NCBI RefSeq assembly: GCF_900163755.1
Contig: NZ_FUKI01000119.1
Coordinates: 1-64,000, forward strand
Direction: 5' to 3'
DNA: 64,000 nucleotides
Origin: Crenothrix polyspora
Lineage (GTDB): Bacteria > Pseudomonadota > Gammaproteobacteria > Methylococcales > Methylomonadaceae
In this document: piece by piece, positions 16,692 to 26,610 of the stretch
Position numbering within the stretch: position 1 is the stretch's first letter
How the letters are laid out: every line of letters begins with the position of its first letter
Notes under the pieces: generated by a model
The model's input: the letters and a program-made list of their open reading frames with translations, nothing else
Database searches by the model: none
What the model was told of the DNA's origin: nothing
Translations under genes and position numbers: made by a program

Positions 16692-16978
16692 TTATTGATG
16701 GCTTTTTGGCGATCTTAACCTTTTAAGAACGCGTACAGTCATAGGGTAGATAAAATGTGTAGGGTGATTTGTGTTAGTAATCGATTCTACACGGTGCTTT
16801 TAAGGTGAGCTGTTAGCCATTTTTTTTGGTGATACTTGGTTTTTAATTGTCGCGCTACTTTCAAAGCTGCATTATCATAACTTTCGCTGTACTAATTCTT
16901 ATAGCGCCGTGGCACTTCTGTATGAGGTATTAACAGACAACATTGCAACAAACGCCCGATATCTGTATTCTGGCGGCT

Positions 16979-17449
16979 ATGCAAATACATCTAATTTCAG
17001 TGGGAAACCGTATGTCCGGTTGGGTACAACAAGGCTACGATGAATATGCCAAGCGCCTGCCGCGTGAATGTAGCTTGGTGCTTAAAGAAATTGCCCCTGG
17101 CAAACGTACTAAAAACAGCGATATCGCTCGTATTATCAAAGACGAAGGCGACCGGATGCTTGCTGCCATACCGCACTATGCTCATGTGGTTAGCTTGGAT
17201 ATTCCTGGTAAGGCTTGGACAACTGTGGAACTGTCGCATTCACTTAAACGCTGGCAAGACAGTGGCCAGAATGTCGCTTTGTTAATTGGTGGCCCCGAAG
17301 GTTTGGCTGATTCGGTTAAAACGCTGGCGAAAGAGTCGTGGAGTTTGTCGCCGTTAACGTTTCCACATCCCTTAGTACGTATTATTGTCGCCGAGCAGCT
17401 ATACCGTGCTTGGAGTGTTCTTAACAACCATCCTTACCACCGCGAATGA
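16979..17449 (+). CDS. rlmH: 23S rRNA (pseudouridine1915-N3)-methyltransferase RlmH
   Basis: The start at 16979 gives [28 protein letters not shown], the conserved N-terminus, and a 156-residue protein, the usual RlmH length; an in-frame ATG 36 bases earlier adds an unrelated extension. The SPOUT-fold C-terminus has LLIGGPEGL and [24 protein letters not shown], the SAM-binding trefoil knot. RlmH methylates pseudouridine 1915 in helix 69 of 23S rRNA. It is followed by maf with a 4-bp overlap, part of the conserved rlmH-maf-rng-yhdP order. Confidence 0.95.
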   Translation: MQIHLISVGNRMSGWVQQGYDEYAKRLPRECSLVLKEIAPGKRTKNSDIARIIKDEGDRMLAAIPHYAHVVSLDIPGKAWTTVELSHSLKRWQDSGQNVALLIGGPEGLADSVKTLAKESWSLSPLTFPHPLVRIIVAEQLYRAWSVLNNHPYHRE

Positions 17450-18015
17450 CAGTACAGATTATCCTGGCTTCGGCTTCTCCACGTAGAAAAGAACTGTTAG
17501 ACCAAATTGGCGTAAGCTACCGTGTTGTCGCCGCCGATATTGATGAAACCGTGCAGCCAGGTGAATTGCCCTTAGCGTATGTACAGCGCATGGCAGCTGA
17601 AAAGTCTGCGGCCTGTGAGCTTAAATGCGGCAAGCACTTGCCGATTCTAGCCGCTGATACGACCGTTGTGTTGGGCGATGTCATTATGGGTAAACCCAAA
17701 GACAAGGACGATGCTTTTGCCATGTTAAGGCAGCTATCTGGTGCTACCCATCACGTCTATACCGCGATTTCATTACGTGGCAATGAACACAACCAATCTG
17801 TTAGTATGACCGAGGTAAGCTTTAAGCCTTTGACCGATACAGAGTTAGAACGTTATTGGCACACGGGTGAGCCGCTTGGCAAAGCCGGTAGTTATGCTAT
17901 TCAAGGTTTGGCGGCGGTGTTTGTGCAATCAATCAAAGGTAGTTTTTCCGGTGTAGTCGGGTTACCGTTGTTTGAGACCAGCCAACTTCTCATAAAACAG
18001 GGAATACAGTTTTAA
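17446..18015 (+). CDS. maf: Maf family nucleotide pyrophosphatase (YhdE type)
   Basis: The 189-residue product shows the Maf signature [16 protein letters not shown], the acidic loop [15 protein letters not shown], and [26 protein letters not shown] near the C-terminus. Proteins of the YhdE subgroup hydrolyse dTTP/UTP and modified nucleotides, cleaning the pool; they have also been linked to septum control. The genomic place between rlmH and rng matches the E. coli yhdE-rng order. It starts inside the rlmH stop (ATGA). Confidence 0.93.
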   Translation: MTVQIILASASPRRKELLDQIGVSYRVVAADIDETVQPGELPLAYVQRMAAEKSAACELKCGKHLPILAADTTVVLGDVIMGKPKDKDDAFAMLRQLSGATHHVYTAISLRGNEHNQSVSMTEVSFKPLTDTELERYWHTGEPLGKAGSYAIQGLAAVFVQSIKGSFSGVVGLPLFETSQLLIKQGIQF

Positions 18016-18016
18016 T

Positions 18017-19471
18017 ATGAGTGAAGAAATTTTAATTAACGTCACACCGCCAGAAACGCGGGTCGCGGTCATCGAAAACGGCGTATTGCAAGAGCTGATT
18101 ATCGAGCGCAGCCGCGAGCGTGGTTTAGTGGGTAACATTTATAAAGGTCAGGTATGCCGCGTATTGCCCGGTATGCAAGCGGCTTTTATTGATATTGGTC
18201 TGCCCAAAGCCGCGTTTTTGCATTTGTCTGACCTGTCCAGCAAAGAGCTGGAAAAAAAAGGCTCGGAGAATATTGAGCATTATTTGTACGATGGCCAGCT
18301 GATCGTTGTGCAAGTGGTGAAAGATCCTTTGGGCAGTAAGGGCGCACGCTTAACCACCGAAATTTCTATTCCTTCGCGTTTTCAGGTGTACATGCCGTAT
18401 GCCAGTAATTCCGGCGTATCGCAGCGTATTGAATGTGCCGAAGAACGTGCTAGGTTACGTACTTGCTTGGATAGCTTTCGGCAAGAACACCAATGCGGCG
18501 GCTTTATTGCCCGCACCGCTGCTGAATGCGTAGAAGAATCCATACTGATTGCCGATATGAATTTTTTGGTGAAGTTATGGGAATCGATTTCGGAAAAAAT
18601 TCTCACCGCTAAAGCCAAGCAATTTATTCACAAAGACTTACCCCTCAGCATTCGCACCTTACGGGATTTATACAAAGAAAGCATCGAGCGCATACGGGTG
18701 GATTCCCGTGAAACTTACCACCGTCTGGTGGAATTTGCCAACGTGTTTGTGCCAGAAATTGTGCCGCTGATTGAACACTACACGGGCGAATGTCCGGTGT
18801 TTGATATTTACAGTGTTGAGGATGAAATCCAGAAAGCTTTAGATCGTAAAGTGAAATTAAAGTCCGGTGGCCATTTGGTGTTTGACCAGACCGAAGCCAT
18901 GACCACGGTGGATGTTAATACTGGCGGTTATGTGGGCGGGCGCAATTTGGAAGAAACCATTTTCAAGACCAATCTTGAGGCTGCACAGACTATCGCTAGA
19001 CAGTTACGCTTACGCAATTTGGGCGGTATTATTATTATCGATTTTATTGATATGCAAAGCGATGATCATAAAAAGCAGGTGTTGCACGCGCTGGAACGCC
19101 ATCTTGAAAAAGACCGCGCTAAATCTAAAATCACCGAGGTATCTGTATTGGGTTTAGTGGAAATGACCCGCAAACGTACCCGTGAAAGTTTGGAACATAT
19201 TTTGTGTGAGCCGTGCAGTGCGTGTGGTGGACGCGGTGTGTTGAAAACAGCGGAGTCGATGTGTCTGGAGATATTTCGGGAGATTATCCGTGAAGTACGG
19301 CTTTATAAGGTACAAAAATTACTGGTGCTGGCTTCTAATGGGGTAGTTGAAATGCTGCTGGATGAGGAAGCTGATATGCTGGCAGAGCTGGAAACATTCT
19401 TGGGGGTGCAAATTAAATTCAGGGCAGAAAATGAATACCACCAGGAGCAATATGATGTGGTGCTGCTGTAA
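18017..19471 (+). CDS. rng: Ribonuclease G
   Basis: The 484-residue protein starts MSEEILINVTPPETRVAVIENG and has an S1 domain in the first 120 residues (VGNIYKGQVCRVLPGMQAAFIDIG). It continues with the RNase E/G catalytic core, including TVDVNTGGYVGGRN and GGIIIIDFIDM with metal-binding Asp residues, and the zinc-link region CEPCSACGGRG. It lacks the long C-terminal scaffold of RNase E, so it is RNase G, the 5'-end-dependent endonuclease maturing 16S rRNA and degrading mRNA. It begins one base after the maf stop. Confidence 0.95.
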   Translation: MSEEILINVTPPETRVAVIENGVLQELIIERSRERGLVGNIYKGQVCRVLPGMQAAFIDIGLPKAAFLHLSDLSSKELEKKGSENIEHYLYDGQLIVVQVVKDPLGSKGARLTTEISIPSRFQVYMPYASNSGVSQRIECAEERARLRTCLDSFRQEHQCGGFIARTAAECVEESILIADMNFLVKLWESISEKILTAKAKQFIHKDLPLSIRTLRDLYKESIERIRVDSRETYHRLVEFANVFVPEIVPLIEHYTGECPVFDIYSVEDEIQKALDRKVKLKSGGHLVFDQTEAMTTVDVNTGGYVGGRNLEETIFKTNLEAAQTIARQLRLRNLGGIIIIDFIDMQSDDHKKQVLHALERHLEKDRAKSKITEVSVLGLVEMTRKRTRESLEHILCEPCSACGGRGVLKTAESMCLEIFREIIREVRLYKVQKLLVLASNGVVEMLLDEEADMLAELETFLGVQIKFRAENEYHQEQYDVVLL

Positions 19472-19561
19472 GGTCATGTGTGGGCAAAGCTTTTGCCACG
19501 AACGGCTTGTTTAATGGCGGCAGGCTTAACAGTCGGGCATTGGTTAATTTAGAGTCTGCGG

Positions 19562-22500
19562 ATGATCCATCATATTACGCGGGCTACGCGACACCTTATT
19601 TTTTGGTCTTTACTTGCAATCGCTATCACGTTAAGTGGTGTGCGTCTGTTAATGATTGGCATCGATCGCTATAAGGCCGATTTAACCACCCACATCAGTG
19701 AACTGCTCGGCACACCGGTTACTATTGGGCATTTGGCCGCCCACGTTCACGGTTTTAATCCTGAAGTTGTAATCAAAAATATTGATATTTTATCGACTAA
19801 AGCAGGCGTAAAACCTGCCATACAACTGCAACAAATCCGCTTAGGGATTGATTTAAAAGCAGCGTTTGATACGCACCAATTGTTATCGTCAACCTCGGTA
19901 ACCTTGGTGGGTGCAAAGCTTATGGTTAAGCGTAAGTTAGATGGCAGTTTTGCTTTGGTTGGTTTAAAAGCCAATAACGACAGCCAGCCGTTATGGTTGC
20001 TGCAAGGCCATAAATACCAGATGTTGCATAGCCAAATCACTTGGCAAGATGAAAAACGCCAGGGTAAGCCGATTAGTTTCGATGCGGTTGATTTGGCGAT
20101 TATCAATGACGGTGATCGACATCGGTTAAACCTGTTGGTAGATTTTCCGAAAAAATTGGGTGAATTGCTGCGGGTATCGGCGGATTTTACCGGCAATGCG
20201 TTTGAACCTAATGCCATACACGGCACGGTGTATGTTGAAGGTAAACATTTAAAACTGGCTAAACTGATCACGGGGTATTTACCGCTGGCCTTGCATATTG
20301 ATGCCGGTATCGGCGATTTTAATGTGTGGGCACAGGTTGAGCGCTCACAACTCATTTCTATTCAAGGTGATGTGCAATGCCAGGATTTAAAGCTGCGCCG
20401 TGCTAATCGTAACGACTTTGTTGCCAAAACCATAAAAACTCAGTTTCAGTGGGGTATTACCGACGACCAATGGCGCTTAACGGCCAATGATTTGTCCTTA
20501 CAGTCCGAGTATCAACAGGCTAAATCGACGCTGGTATTAGGCGTTACCGGCACACAAAAAGCCGGTGTAGTGCAAAAACTGGCGGTATTCAGTAAGCGTT
20601 TAGAGCTGCCGCTTATCAATAAAGCGTTGCTGTTTTTCGCTCCGTTAACCGAAGGGCAAGTGGCACAATTCACTCAAAATCCGCTCAAAGGTCGTTTAGA
20701 GAATTTTTTCTTATCGGCCAATTTAGTGGCTAATACCTATGCAGTAAACGGTGGCTTTGCCAATGTGAGTCTGTCTGGTGGTACTGCGCGGATGGCGGTA
20801 GAGAATCTCAGTGGTACGGTAAAAGGCAACGACAAACAAGGCCGTTTACATCTGGCGACTGAAAACAGCCGCTTTATCGCACCTATATTATTTCGTAATC
20901 CTTTAACGCTGTATAAGATGACAGGGACGCTGGATTGGCAGCAAACCGACACGCAATGGTTGTTATCCAGTTCTGATTTAGCCGTTAATACACCTGTTAT
21001 CAGCAGTAAAACGCGCTTGTCTGTTGGGGTATCTAAGGCTGATGCGCCGCTGTTTTTAGATATACAAAGTGAGTTTGTTGGCGATGATGTAAGTAAAGTG
21101 ACGCAGTATTTGCCTGTAGGCATTATGAAAAACAGCGTGGTTGATTGGCTGGATAGGGCTTTTGTGAAAGGCCGCATTACTAAAGGCGGCTTTTTACTGT
21201 ACGGCAATCCGGCGAATTTCCCTTTTATGGGCGGACAGGGTGTGTTTGAAGTGCTGTTTGATGTCGATCAAATGGCGTTATCCTATCATCCGCAATGGCC
21301 GCAGGTGACCGATATTAATGCCGAAGTATTGTTCTTGCAAAACAGTTTGCAAGTGTCGATCCGCAAGGCGAAAACCTATCAGATGAATATTGCCGAGACC
21401 AAAATACAGATTCCCCAATTGGGTAATAGCCCACATTTGCTGATTGCAGGCACAATGGAAAGTGATATTGCCAATGCTTTGGCGTATATGCAGCATACAC
21501 CGATTCATGCAGGCGTTGATGCGGTATTAAATGCGATAACGCCCACCGGTAAAACCCAGGTTGATCTGGATTTAAAAATCCCTTTGATGGACGATGCGAC
21601 GGCAAAAGTACAAGGCAGCGCACATGTTGAAGATGCGGCGTTAACGGTAAAATCCATTGCGTTGCCGGTAACTCATCTTAAAGGCATATTAAAGTTTAAC
21701 GAACGCGGGGTTTACAGCGATAGCATTGATGCAGAGGCTTTGCATTATCCCATCAAAATTAATATTGAACAGACTCATCAGCAAACATTGATTAAAGTAG
21801 CGGGGCGTGCGGCGATAGATGATTTGCAGCAACAATTCCCTTTACCGATATGGGATAGGTTATCGGGCGCGAGCGATTATACGCTGGCACTGGATTTACC
21901 GGCAGATAAGCGCACACCCACATTAAATATACAGTCTGATTTAGTAGGGATCGCGGTAGATTTGCCGGATACCTTGGTTAAAAATACACAACAAACGAAA
22001 CCGTTATCGTTGACGTTTGATCTTAATGGCCAGCAGATAATGCCGATTGTTTTGAATTATGATAATCAATTGAAAGCGGCACTTAATGTGGACGTAAGCC
22101 AAAAAACGCTAGAATCGGCGCAATTTTTGGTGGGTTCTAAAGCGCTGGCGCACGTTACAGCAGCGGGCATCGTGCTGGATATTAAACGTGAACGCTTAAT
22201 GCTACAAGATTGGTTAGCGCTGGCCGCTGTTCATTCTGTGAGCGTTGCAGGTGAGCATCAAGCCGTTGATAGTCGCCTTAAAGCCATTAATATCAGCACA
22301 GCACACGGAGTATGGCAAGACCTTGATTTGGGTTTGTTTAATTTAACAGTAAAGCCGGAAAATAGTTATTGGTCGGCTGTGCTCGATAGTGCTGTTGCGA
22401 AAGGTAAAGTTCATCTGCCATACCAGTTGCAAGGTGCTGAAAAAATGAGCTTTATGATGGATAGAGTGGATTTTTCACTGTTGAAGCCAGATACAGAGAA

Positions 22501-23404
22501 TCGTAAACCCACCGATGACAAACCGCCGCAATTGGATATTGTGCCAAACTTTAGACCTTTATTGGCGATTGCCAGTAAGAAAACCTTGTGGCAAGGCTTT
22601 GATTTGGGACAGTTGACTATAGACAGTGAACGTAAAGCTGACGGCGTTGTCTTTAAACGGCTGGAGTTAGCCAGCCAAGATCATAAATTGCTGGCGACAG
22701 GTGGCTGGAAAATAACCGGTAAGCAATCTGAAACCACACTGAAAGGTCACTGGGATGTACCCAAAGCCGGTGCGTTTTTTAATAAAATTGGCCTAACGCA
22801 AGATTTTACCGAGACCAATGCAACAGTTGATTTTAGCGTTGGTTGGAAAGCTGCCCCGCAGCAGTTTGCAATGGCTAAGCTGAAAGGCCAGTTAGATGTG
22901 CATTTAAAGCAGGGTCGTATACTCAGTGTTGATCCAGGCTTTGGTCGTGTACTGGGCGTTGTGGCTTTGGCGCAGTGGATTAAGCGCTTGCAGTTAGATT
23001 TTAGTGATGTTTTTCAGGATGGTTTAACGTATAACCGTATTGATGGTCATTTTGATATTATCAACGGCAAGGCCATTACCAAAAATTTGGTAATTGATTC
23101 AATTCCTGCCACTATTACCCTGATTGGGGAGACAGATTTGGTGAAAAAAACCGTGGATTTCAAGGTCAATGTGGTGCCAAATAGTGCCGATGCCGTGCCT
23201 ATTGCTGGTACAATTGTCGGTAAAGTCACCTCTATTATGGCTAAAACCTTGACAGGGAAAAATCAGGACGGGTTTTTGTTTGGCTCTCAGTACCAACTTA
23301 AAGGCGAGTGGGGCGATGTGAAAATCAGCCAATTACACGGTGATGAAGGTTTGTTGCAAAAAACCTGGCATGGCTTGACGGATTTTTCATGGATGAAAAA
23401 TTAA
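19562..23404 (+). CDS. yhdP: YhdP family AsmA-like lipid-transport protein
   Basis: The 1280-residue product has one N-terminal membrane anchor (about 12-32) and a long beta-rich repeating body. The N-terminal DUF3971-like part includes LGTPVTIGHLAAHVHGFNPEVVIKNIDI. The C-terminal AsmA_2-like section includes LKQGRILSVDPGFGRVLGVVALAQW. E. coli YhdP (about 1266 residues) is a bridge-like protein that helps move phospholipids to the outer membrane and affects permeability. The neighbours (rng upstream, nit and tldD downstream) match the usual arrangement. Confidence 0.92.
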   Translation: MIHHITRATRHLIFWSLLAIAITLSGVRLLMIGIDRYKADLTTHISELLGTPVTIGHLAAHVHGFNPEVVIKNIDILSTKAGVKPAIQLQQIRLGIDLKAAFDTHQLLSSTSVTLVGAKLMVKRKLDGSFALVGLKANNDSQPLWLLQGHKYQMLHSQITWQDEKRQGKPISFDAVDLAIINDGDRHRLNLLVDFPKKLGELLRVSADFTGNAFEPNAIHGTVYVEGKHLKLAKLITGYLPLALHIDAGIGDFNVWAQVERSQLISIQGDVQCQDLKLRRANRNDFVAKTIKTQFQWGITDDQWRLTANDLSLQSEYQQAKSTLVLGVTGTQKAGVVQKLAVFSKRLELPLINKALLFFAPLTEGQVAQFTQNPLKGRLENFFLSANLVANTYAVNGGFANVSLSGGTARMAVENLSGTVKGNDKQGRLHLATENSRFIAPILFRNPLTLYKMTGTLDWQQTDTQWLLSSSDLAVNTPVISSKTRLSVGVSKADAPLFLDIQSEFVGDDVSKVTQYLPVGIMKNSVVDWLDRAFVKGRITKGGFLLYGNPANFPFMGGQGVFEVLFDVDQMALSYHPQWPQVTDINAEVLFLQNSLQVSIRKAKTYQMNIAETKIQIPQLGNSPHLLIAGTMESDIANALAYMQHTPIHAGVDAVLNAITPTGKTQVDLDLKIPLMDDATAKVQGSAHVEDAALTVKSIALPVTHLKGILKFNERGVYSDSIDAEALHYPIKINIEQTHQQTLIKVAGRAAIDDLQQQFPLPIWDRLSGASDYTLALDLPADKRTPTLNIQSDLVGIAVDLPDTLVKNTQQTKPLSLTFDLNGQQIMPIVLNYDNQLKAALNVDVSQKTLESAQFLVGSKALAHVTAAGIVLDIKRERLMLQDWLALAAVHSVSVAGEHQAVDSRLKAINISTAHGVWQDLDLGLFNLTVKPENSYWSAVLDSAVAKGKVHLPYQLQGAEKMSFMMDRVDFSLLKPDTENRKPTDDKPPQLDIVPNFRPLLAIASKKTLWQGFDLGQLTIDSERKADGVVFKRLELASQDHKLLATGGWKITGKQSETTLKGHWDVPKAGAFFNKIGLTQDFTETNATVDFSVGWKAAPQQFAMAKLKGQLDVHLKQGRILSVDPGFGRVLGVVALAQWIKRLQLDFSDVFQDGLTYNRIDGHFDIINGKAITKNLVIDSIPATITLIGETDLVKKTVDFKVNVVPNSADAVPIAGTIVGKVTSIMAKTLTGKNQDGFLFGSQYQLKGEWGDVKISQLHGDEGLLQKTWHGLTDFSWMKN

Positions 23405-23574
23405 GTGGGTGCATTTATTCTCTAAGGCTGGATTTATGCCCCCATAAAAACGTCCGCTATGACGCTTTCATGCCTTAATATGATCACTGTCATTAAATTT
23501 GTGTGTTGTGTGCTTGTTCGTAGATAATCGGAAATATCAGTTAATAACAATAAAAAATAAATAACGGGGGATAG

Positions 23575-24387
23575 ATGAGTAAATGTGCCGCCATACAAAT
23601 GGCATCAAGTCCGAGTGTTAGCTCCAATTTATTGGAAGCTGAAAAGCTGATTGCAGAAGCTGCTCATGCGGGTGCAAAATTGGTTGCATTACCGGAAAAT
23701 TTTGCGTTAATGGGCGATAACGAATTAGATAAAATCGGTGTTAAAGAGCCGGAAGGCACAGGGCCGATACAACATTTTTTGGCCACCGTCGCCAAAAAAT
23801 ACGCAGTTTGGGTGGTGGGCGGCACTATTCCCATTGCGGGCGATGCGGCTAATAAAGTGCGTGCTGCGTGTTTGGTGTACGATGATCAGGGCAAGCAGGT
23901 TGCCCGTTACGATAAAATTCATTTATTTGATGTTAATGTGCCGGGTACTAATGAAGTGTACCGCGAGTCGGATTCTATAGAGCCAGGTGAAGAATTAAAA
24001 GTATTTGATACACCGTTTGGTCGCTTGGGTCTGGCGGTATGTTATGACCTGCGCTTTCCGGAATTTTTCCGCAAAATGAGTGAACAGAAAGTTGATATTA
24101 TCTTTTTGCCCTCGGCGTTTACCGCAGAAACCGGCGCGGCGCATTGGGAATTATTAGTGCGTGCTAGGGCAATAGAAAATTTATGTTATGTGATTGCGCC
24201 TAATCAAGGGGGATTCCATTTAAATGGCCGCAAAACCTTTGGCCACAGTATGATTGTTGATCCTTGGGGGATTGTGCTGGATTGTCAAAAAACCGGCAGC
24301 GGTTTTGTAATGGCCGACATCGATCTTGAGCGCTTGGAAAAAGTCCGCGCTGTGTTTCCTGTATTAAATCACCGGCGATTTATATGA
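23575..24387 (+). CDS. Nitrilase-superfamily amidase (deaminated glutathione amidase / Nit1 type)
   Basis: The 270-residue protein keeps the full Glu-Lys-Cys triad of the carbon-nitrogen hydrolase fold: E41 in LPENFALMG, K114 in YDKIHLFDV, C156 in LAVCYDLRFPEFFR. Sequence and length fit the Nit1/NitB branch, whose members hydrolyse deaminated glutathione, a metabolite-repair reaction. The substrate is inferred from subgroup resemblance and from its placement between yhdP and tldD in gammaproteobacteria. It overlaps the next gene by 4 bp (ATGA). Confidence 0.88.
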   Translation: MSKCAAIQMASSPSVSSNLLEAEKLIAEAAHAGAKLVALPENFALMGDNELDKIGVKEPEGTGPIQHFLATVAKKYAVWVVGGTIPIAGDAANKVRAACLVYDDQGKQVARYDKIHLFDVNVPGTNEVYRESDSIEPGEELKVFDTPFGRLGLAVCYDLRFPEFFRKMSEQKVDIIFLPSAFTAETGAAHWELLVRARAIENLCYVIAPNQGGFHLNGRKTFGHSMIVDPWGIVLDCQKTGSGFVMADIDLERLEKVRAVFPVLNHRRFI

Positions 24388-24989
24388 ACTATACCCACTG
24401 TTTTTTGAAAAGTTTATTGCTGGCAGTTATTTTTGCTTTAGTCGCGTGTGGCTCGGTGAATGACCGCTATGCCGACAATGACATGCTAGAGCGTCCACCT
24501 GAGATGTTGCCGAGCACGAGTGAGCCAGAGCCGGTTGCGCAGGAGGAAGTGCGCAAAAAAGCTGTTAAAGGCTTGGGCGATGATATCAATGTTAATAATG
24601 GCGGCAGTGTACAGCTTAAGCTAAAGCGGTCTTTTGACATTGCTTGGCATGATCTTGAATTGATATTGAAACACAAAGAGATTGAAATTAAAGATCGGGA
24701 ACATGATAAAGGCCAATATTATGTGATATTTGATGCCGATGATTATCAAGCCGAAGACAGCGGATTTTTTGATAAATCCAAAGCCTTTTTTAACAACGAT
24801 TATAAACCGGTTGTCTATATAGTAACTGTGGAAGCAGACGGCGATAGTGAGGCCAGAATCAGCGCGGCACTTGCCAATGATACAGAACAAACTACTTCAA
24901 ATGATAAGGACGATCACTTGACAGATGGCGCTGACAAGCTATCACTGTATCTATACAAAAGTTTACGCGACGACTTGGTTGAAGATTAA
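24384..24989 (+). CDS. bamC: BamC/NlpB-like outer-membrane lipoprotein, short form
   Basis: The 201-residue product has a lipoprotein signal with lipobox LVAC (Cys22) and an unstructured mature start with DRYADNDMLERPPEMLP, resembling the BamD-binding lasso of BamC. One helix-grip-like domain follows (LKRSFDIAWHDLELILKHKEIEIKDREHDKGQYYV). E. coli BamC is about 344 residues with two such domains, so this form carries only one. The role would be as an accessory lipoprotein of the beta-barrel assembly machine. Family assignment rests on motif resemblance and is likely but not certain. Confidence 0.7.
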   Translation: MNYTHCFLKSLLLAVIFALVACGSVNDRYADNDMLERPPEMLPSTSEPEPVAQEEVRKKAVKGLGDDINVNNGGSVQLKLKRSFDIAWHDLELILKHKEIEIKDREHDKGQYYVIFDADDYQAEDSGFFDKSKAFFNNDYKPVVYIVTVEADGDSEARISAALANDTEQTTSNDKDDHLTDGADKLSLYLYKSLRDDLVED

Positions 24990-25143
24990 AAGTAACGCAA
25001 CTATTCAGCTTCAAGACGGTATCTACATTTTAAAGCAGATATACAACAAGCACATTTTCTACGTTTAGCTGTCGCGTAGCAATCTCTCTTCATGTGCCAA
25101 ACACCGCACGAAATCCCTTTTTAAACACTATTAACCGTACTCA

Positions 25144-26583
25144 ATGGAACTAATAAACATTGCAAAACAAGCTATTTTGCTGCCAGCAGGCATACACGAT
25201 GGCGATATTGAAACCCTTATGGGCAGCCTGCTCAGTGCGCCGATTGATGCGGCGGACATTTATTTTCAGGCCAGCCGGTCTGAGTCCTGGGTATTAGAAA
25301 GCGGCATTGTTAAAGAAGGCAGCTACAGCATTGAACAAGGTGTGGGTGTGCGTGCGGTGGCGGGGGAAAAAACCGGTTTTGCTTACAGTGATAGGATTGA
25401 ACTGCCGGTATTGCACGAAGCGGTCAACAACGTTAAGGCCATTGTGCGCCAAGGCCAGCAAGCGCAGGTTGCGCTAAAAATGCACAGCAATGCCGCCAAG
25501 TATTATGTGGCTGCCGATCCATTGAAATCGCTGACCGATGACGAAAAAATTACCCTGTTACGCAAGGTTGATGTTGAAACCCGTAAACTTGACAGTCGTA
25601 TTGAAGAAGTTATTGTCAGCCTGGTGGGCGCGTATGAAAACATTCTGGTGGTCAGCCAGGATGGTTTGATGAGTGCTGATGTGCGGCCTTTGGTGCGTAT
25701 GAATGTTACTGTTATCGTCGTGGATAATGGCAAGCGCGAACAGGCCAGTATGGGCGGTGGTTGCCGTGGCGATTACCGGTTTTTTATAGCCGATGATGTG
25801 GCGCTGGGCTATGGCAAGGAAGCCGTCCGGCAAGCCCTGGTCAATCTGGAGGCCGGTGACGCGCCCGCCGGTAATATGACAGTAGTGCTGGGTGCGGGTT
25901 GGCCGGGCATTTTGTTGCACGAAGCCATCGGTCATGGCCTGGAGGGTGATTTTAACCGCAAAGGTACCTCGGCGTTCAGTGGTCGTGTTGGTGAACGGGT
26001 GGCTTCCAGCTTATGTACTGTGGTAGATGACGGCACTTTGCAAGGGCTGCGCGGATCACTCAGCATAGACGACGAGGGTACACCGACCGAAAATACCATC
26101 CTGATTGAAAATGGCATTTTAAAAGGTTATATGCAGGACAAATTGAATGCACGGCTGATGGGTGTAAAAGCTACTGGTAACGGCAGACGCGAATCTTACG
26201 CGCATTTGCCGTTGCCACGCATGACCAATACCTATATGTTGGCTGGCCAACACGCGCCGGAAGAGATTATTAAATCGGTTAAAAAAGGCTTGTACGCCAA
26301 AAATTTTGCCGGTGGCCAAGTGGATATCACCTCCGGTAAGTTTGTGTTTTCCGCCAGTGAAGCGTATTTGATTGAAGATGGCAAAATTACCCGTCCGGTA
26401 AAAGGCGCTACTTTAATCGGTAACGGCCCCGATGTATTAACGAAAGTATCAATGGTCGGTAATGATCTGGCGATGGACAGTGGTGTGGGGACTTGCGGCA
26501 AAGATGGTCAAAGTGTACCGGTGGGGGTAGGGCAGCCTACGCTGAAAATCGACGGTTTGACCGTCGGTGGCACGCGCATTTAA
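25144..26583 (+). CDS. tldD: Metalloprotease TldD
   Basis: The 479-residue protein has the zinc motif HEAIGH at 259-264 ([24 protein letters not shown]), the signature of the TldD subunit. It also has the [21 protein letters not shown] segment and the terminal [18 protein letters not shown]. TldD and TldE (PmbA) form a heterodimeric protease that degrades unfolded peptides and matures microcin-type or RiPP peptides. The partner gene pmbA follows 27 bases downstream, so both subunits are encoded together here. Confidence 0.95.
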   Translation: MELINIAKQAILLPAGIHDGDIETLMGSLLSAPIDAADIYFQASRSESWVLESGIVKEGSYSIEQGVGVRAVAGEKTGFAYSDRIELPVLHEAVNNVKAIVRQGQQAQVALKMHSNAAKYYVAADPLKSLTDDEKITLLRKVDVETRKLDSRIEEVIVSLVGAYENILVVSQDGLMSADVRPLVRMNVTVIVVDNGKREQASMGGGCRGDYRFFIADDVALGYGKEAVRQALVNLEAGDAPAGNMTVVLGAGWPGILLHEAIGHGLEGDFNRKGTSAFSGRVGERVASSLCTVVDDGTLQGLRGSLSIDDEGTPTENTILIENGILKGYMQDKLNARLMGVKATGNGRRESYAHLPLPRMTNTYMLAGQHAPEEIIKSVKKGLYAKNFAGGQVDITSGKFVFSASEAYLIEDGKITRPVKGATLIGNGPDVLTKVSMVGNDLAMDSGVGTCGKDGQSVPVGVGQPTLKIDGLTVGGTRI

Positions 26584-26610
26584 TCCCTTTCCTGAGACAT
26601 TAAAAACACT

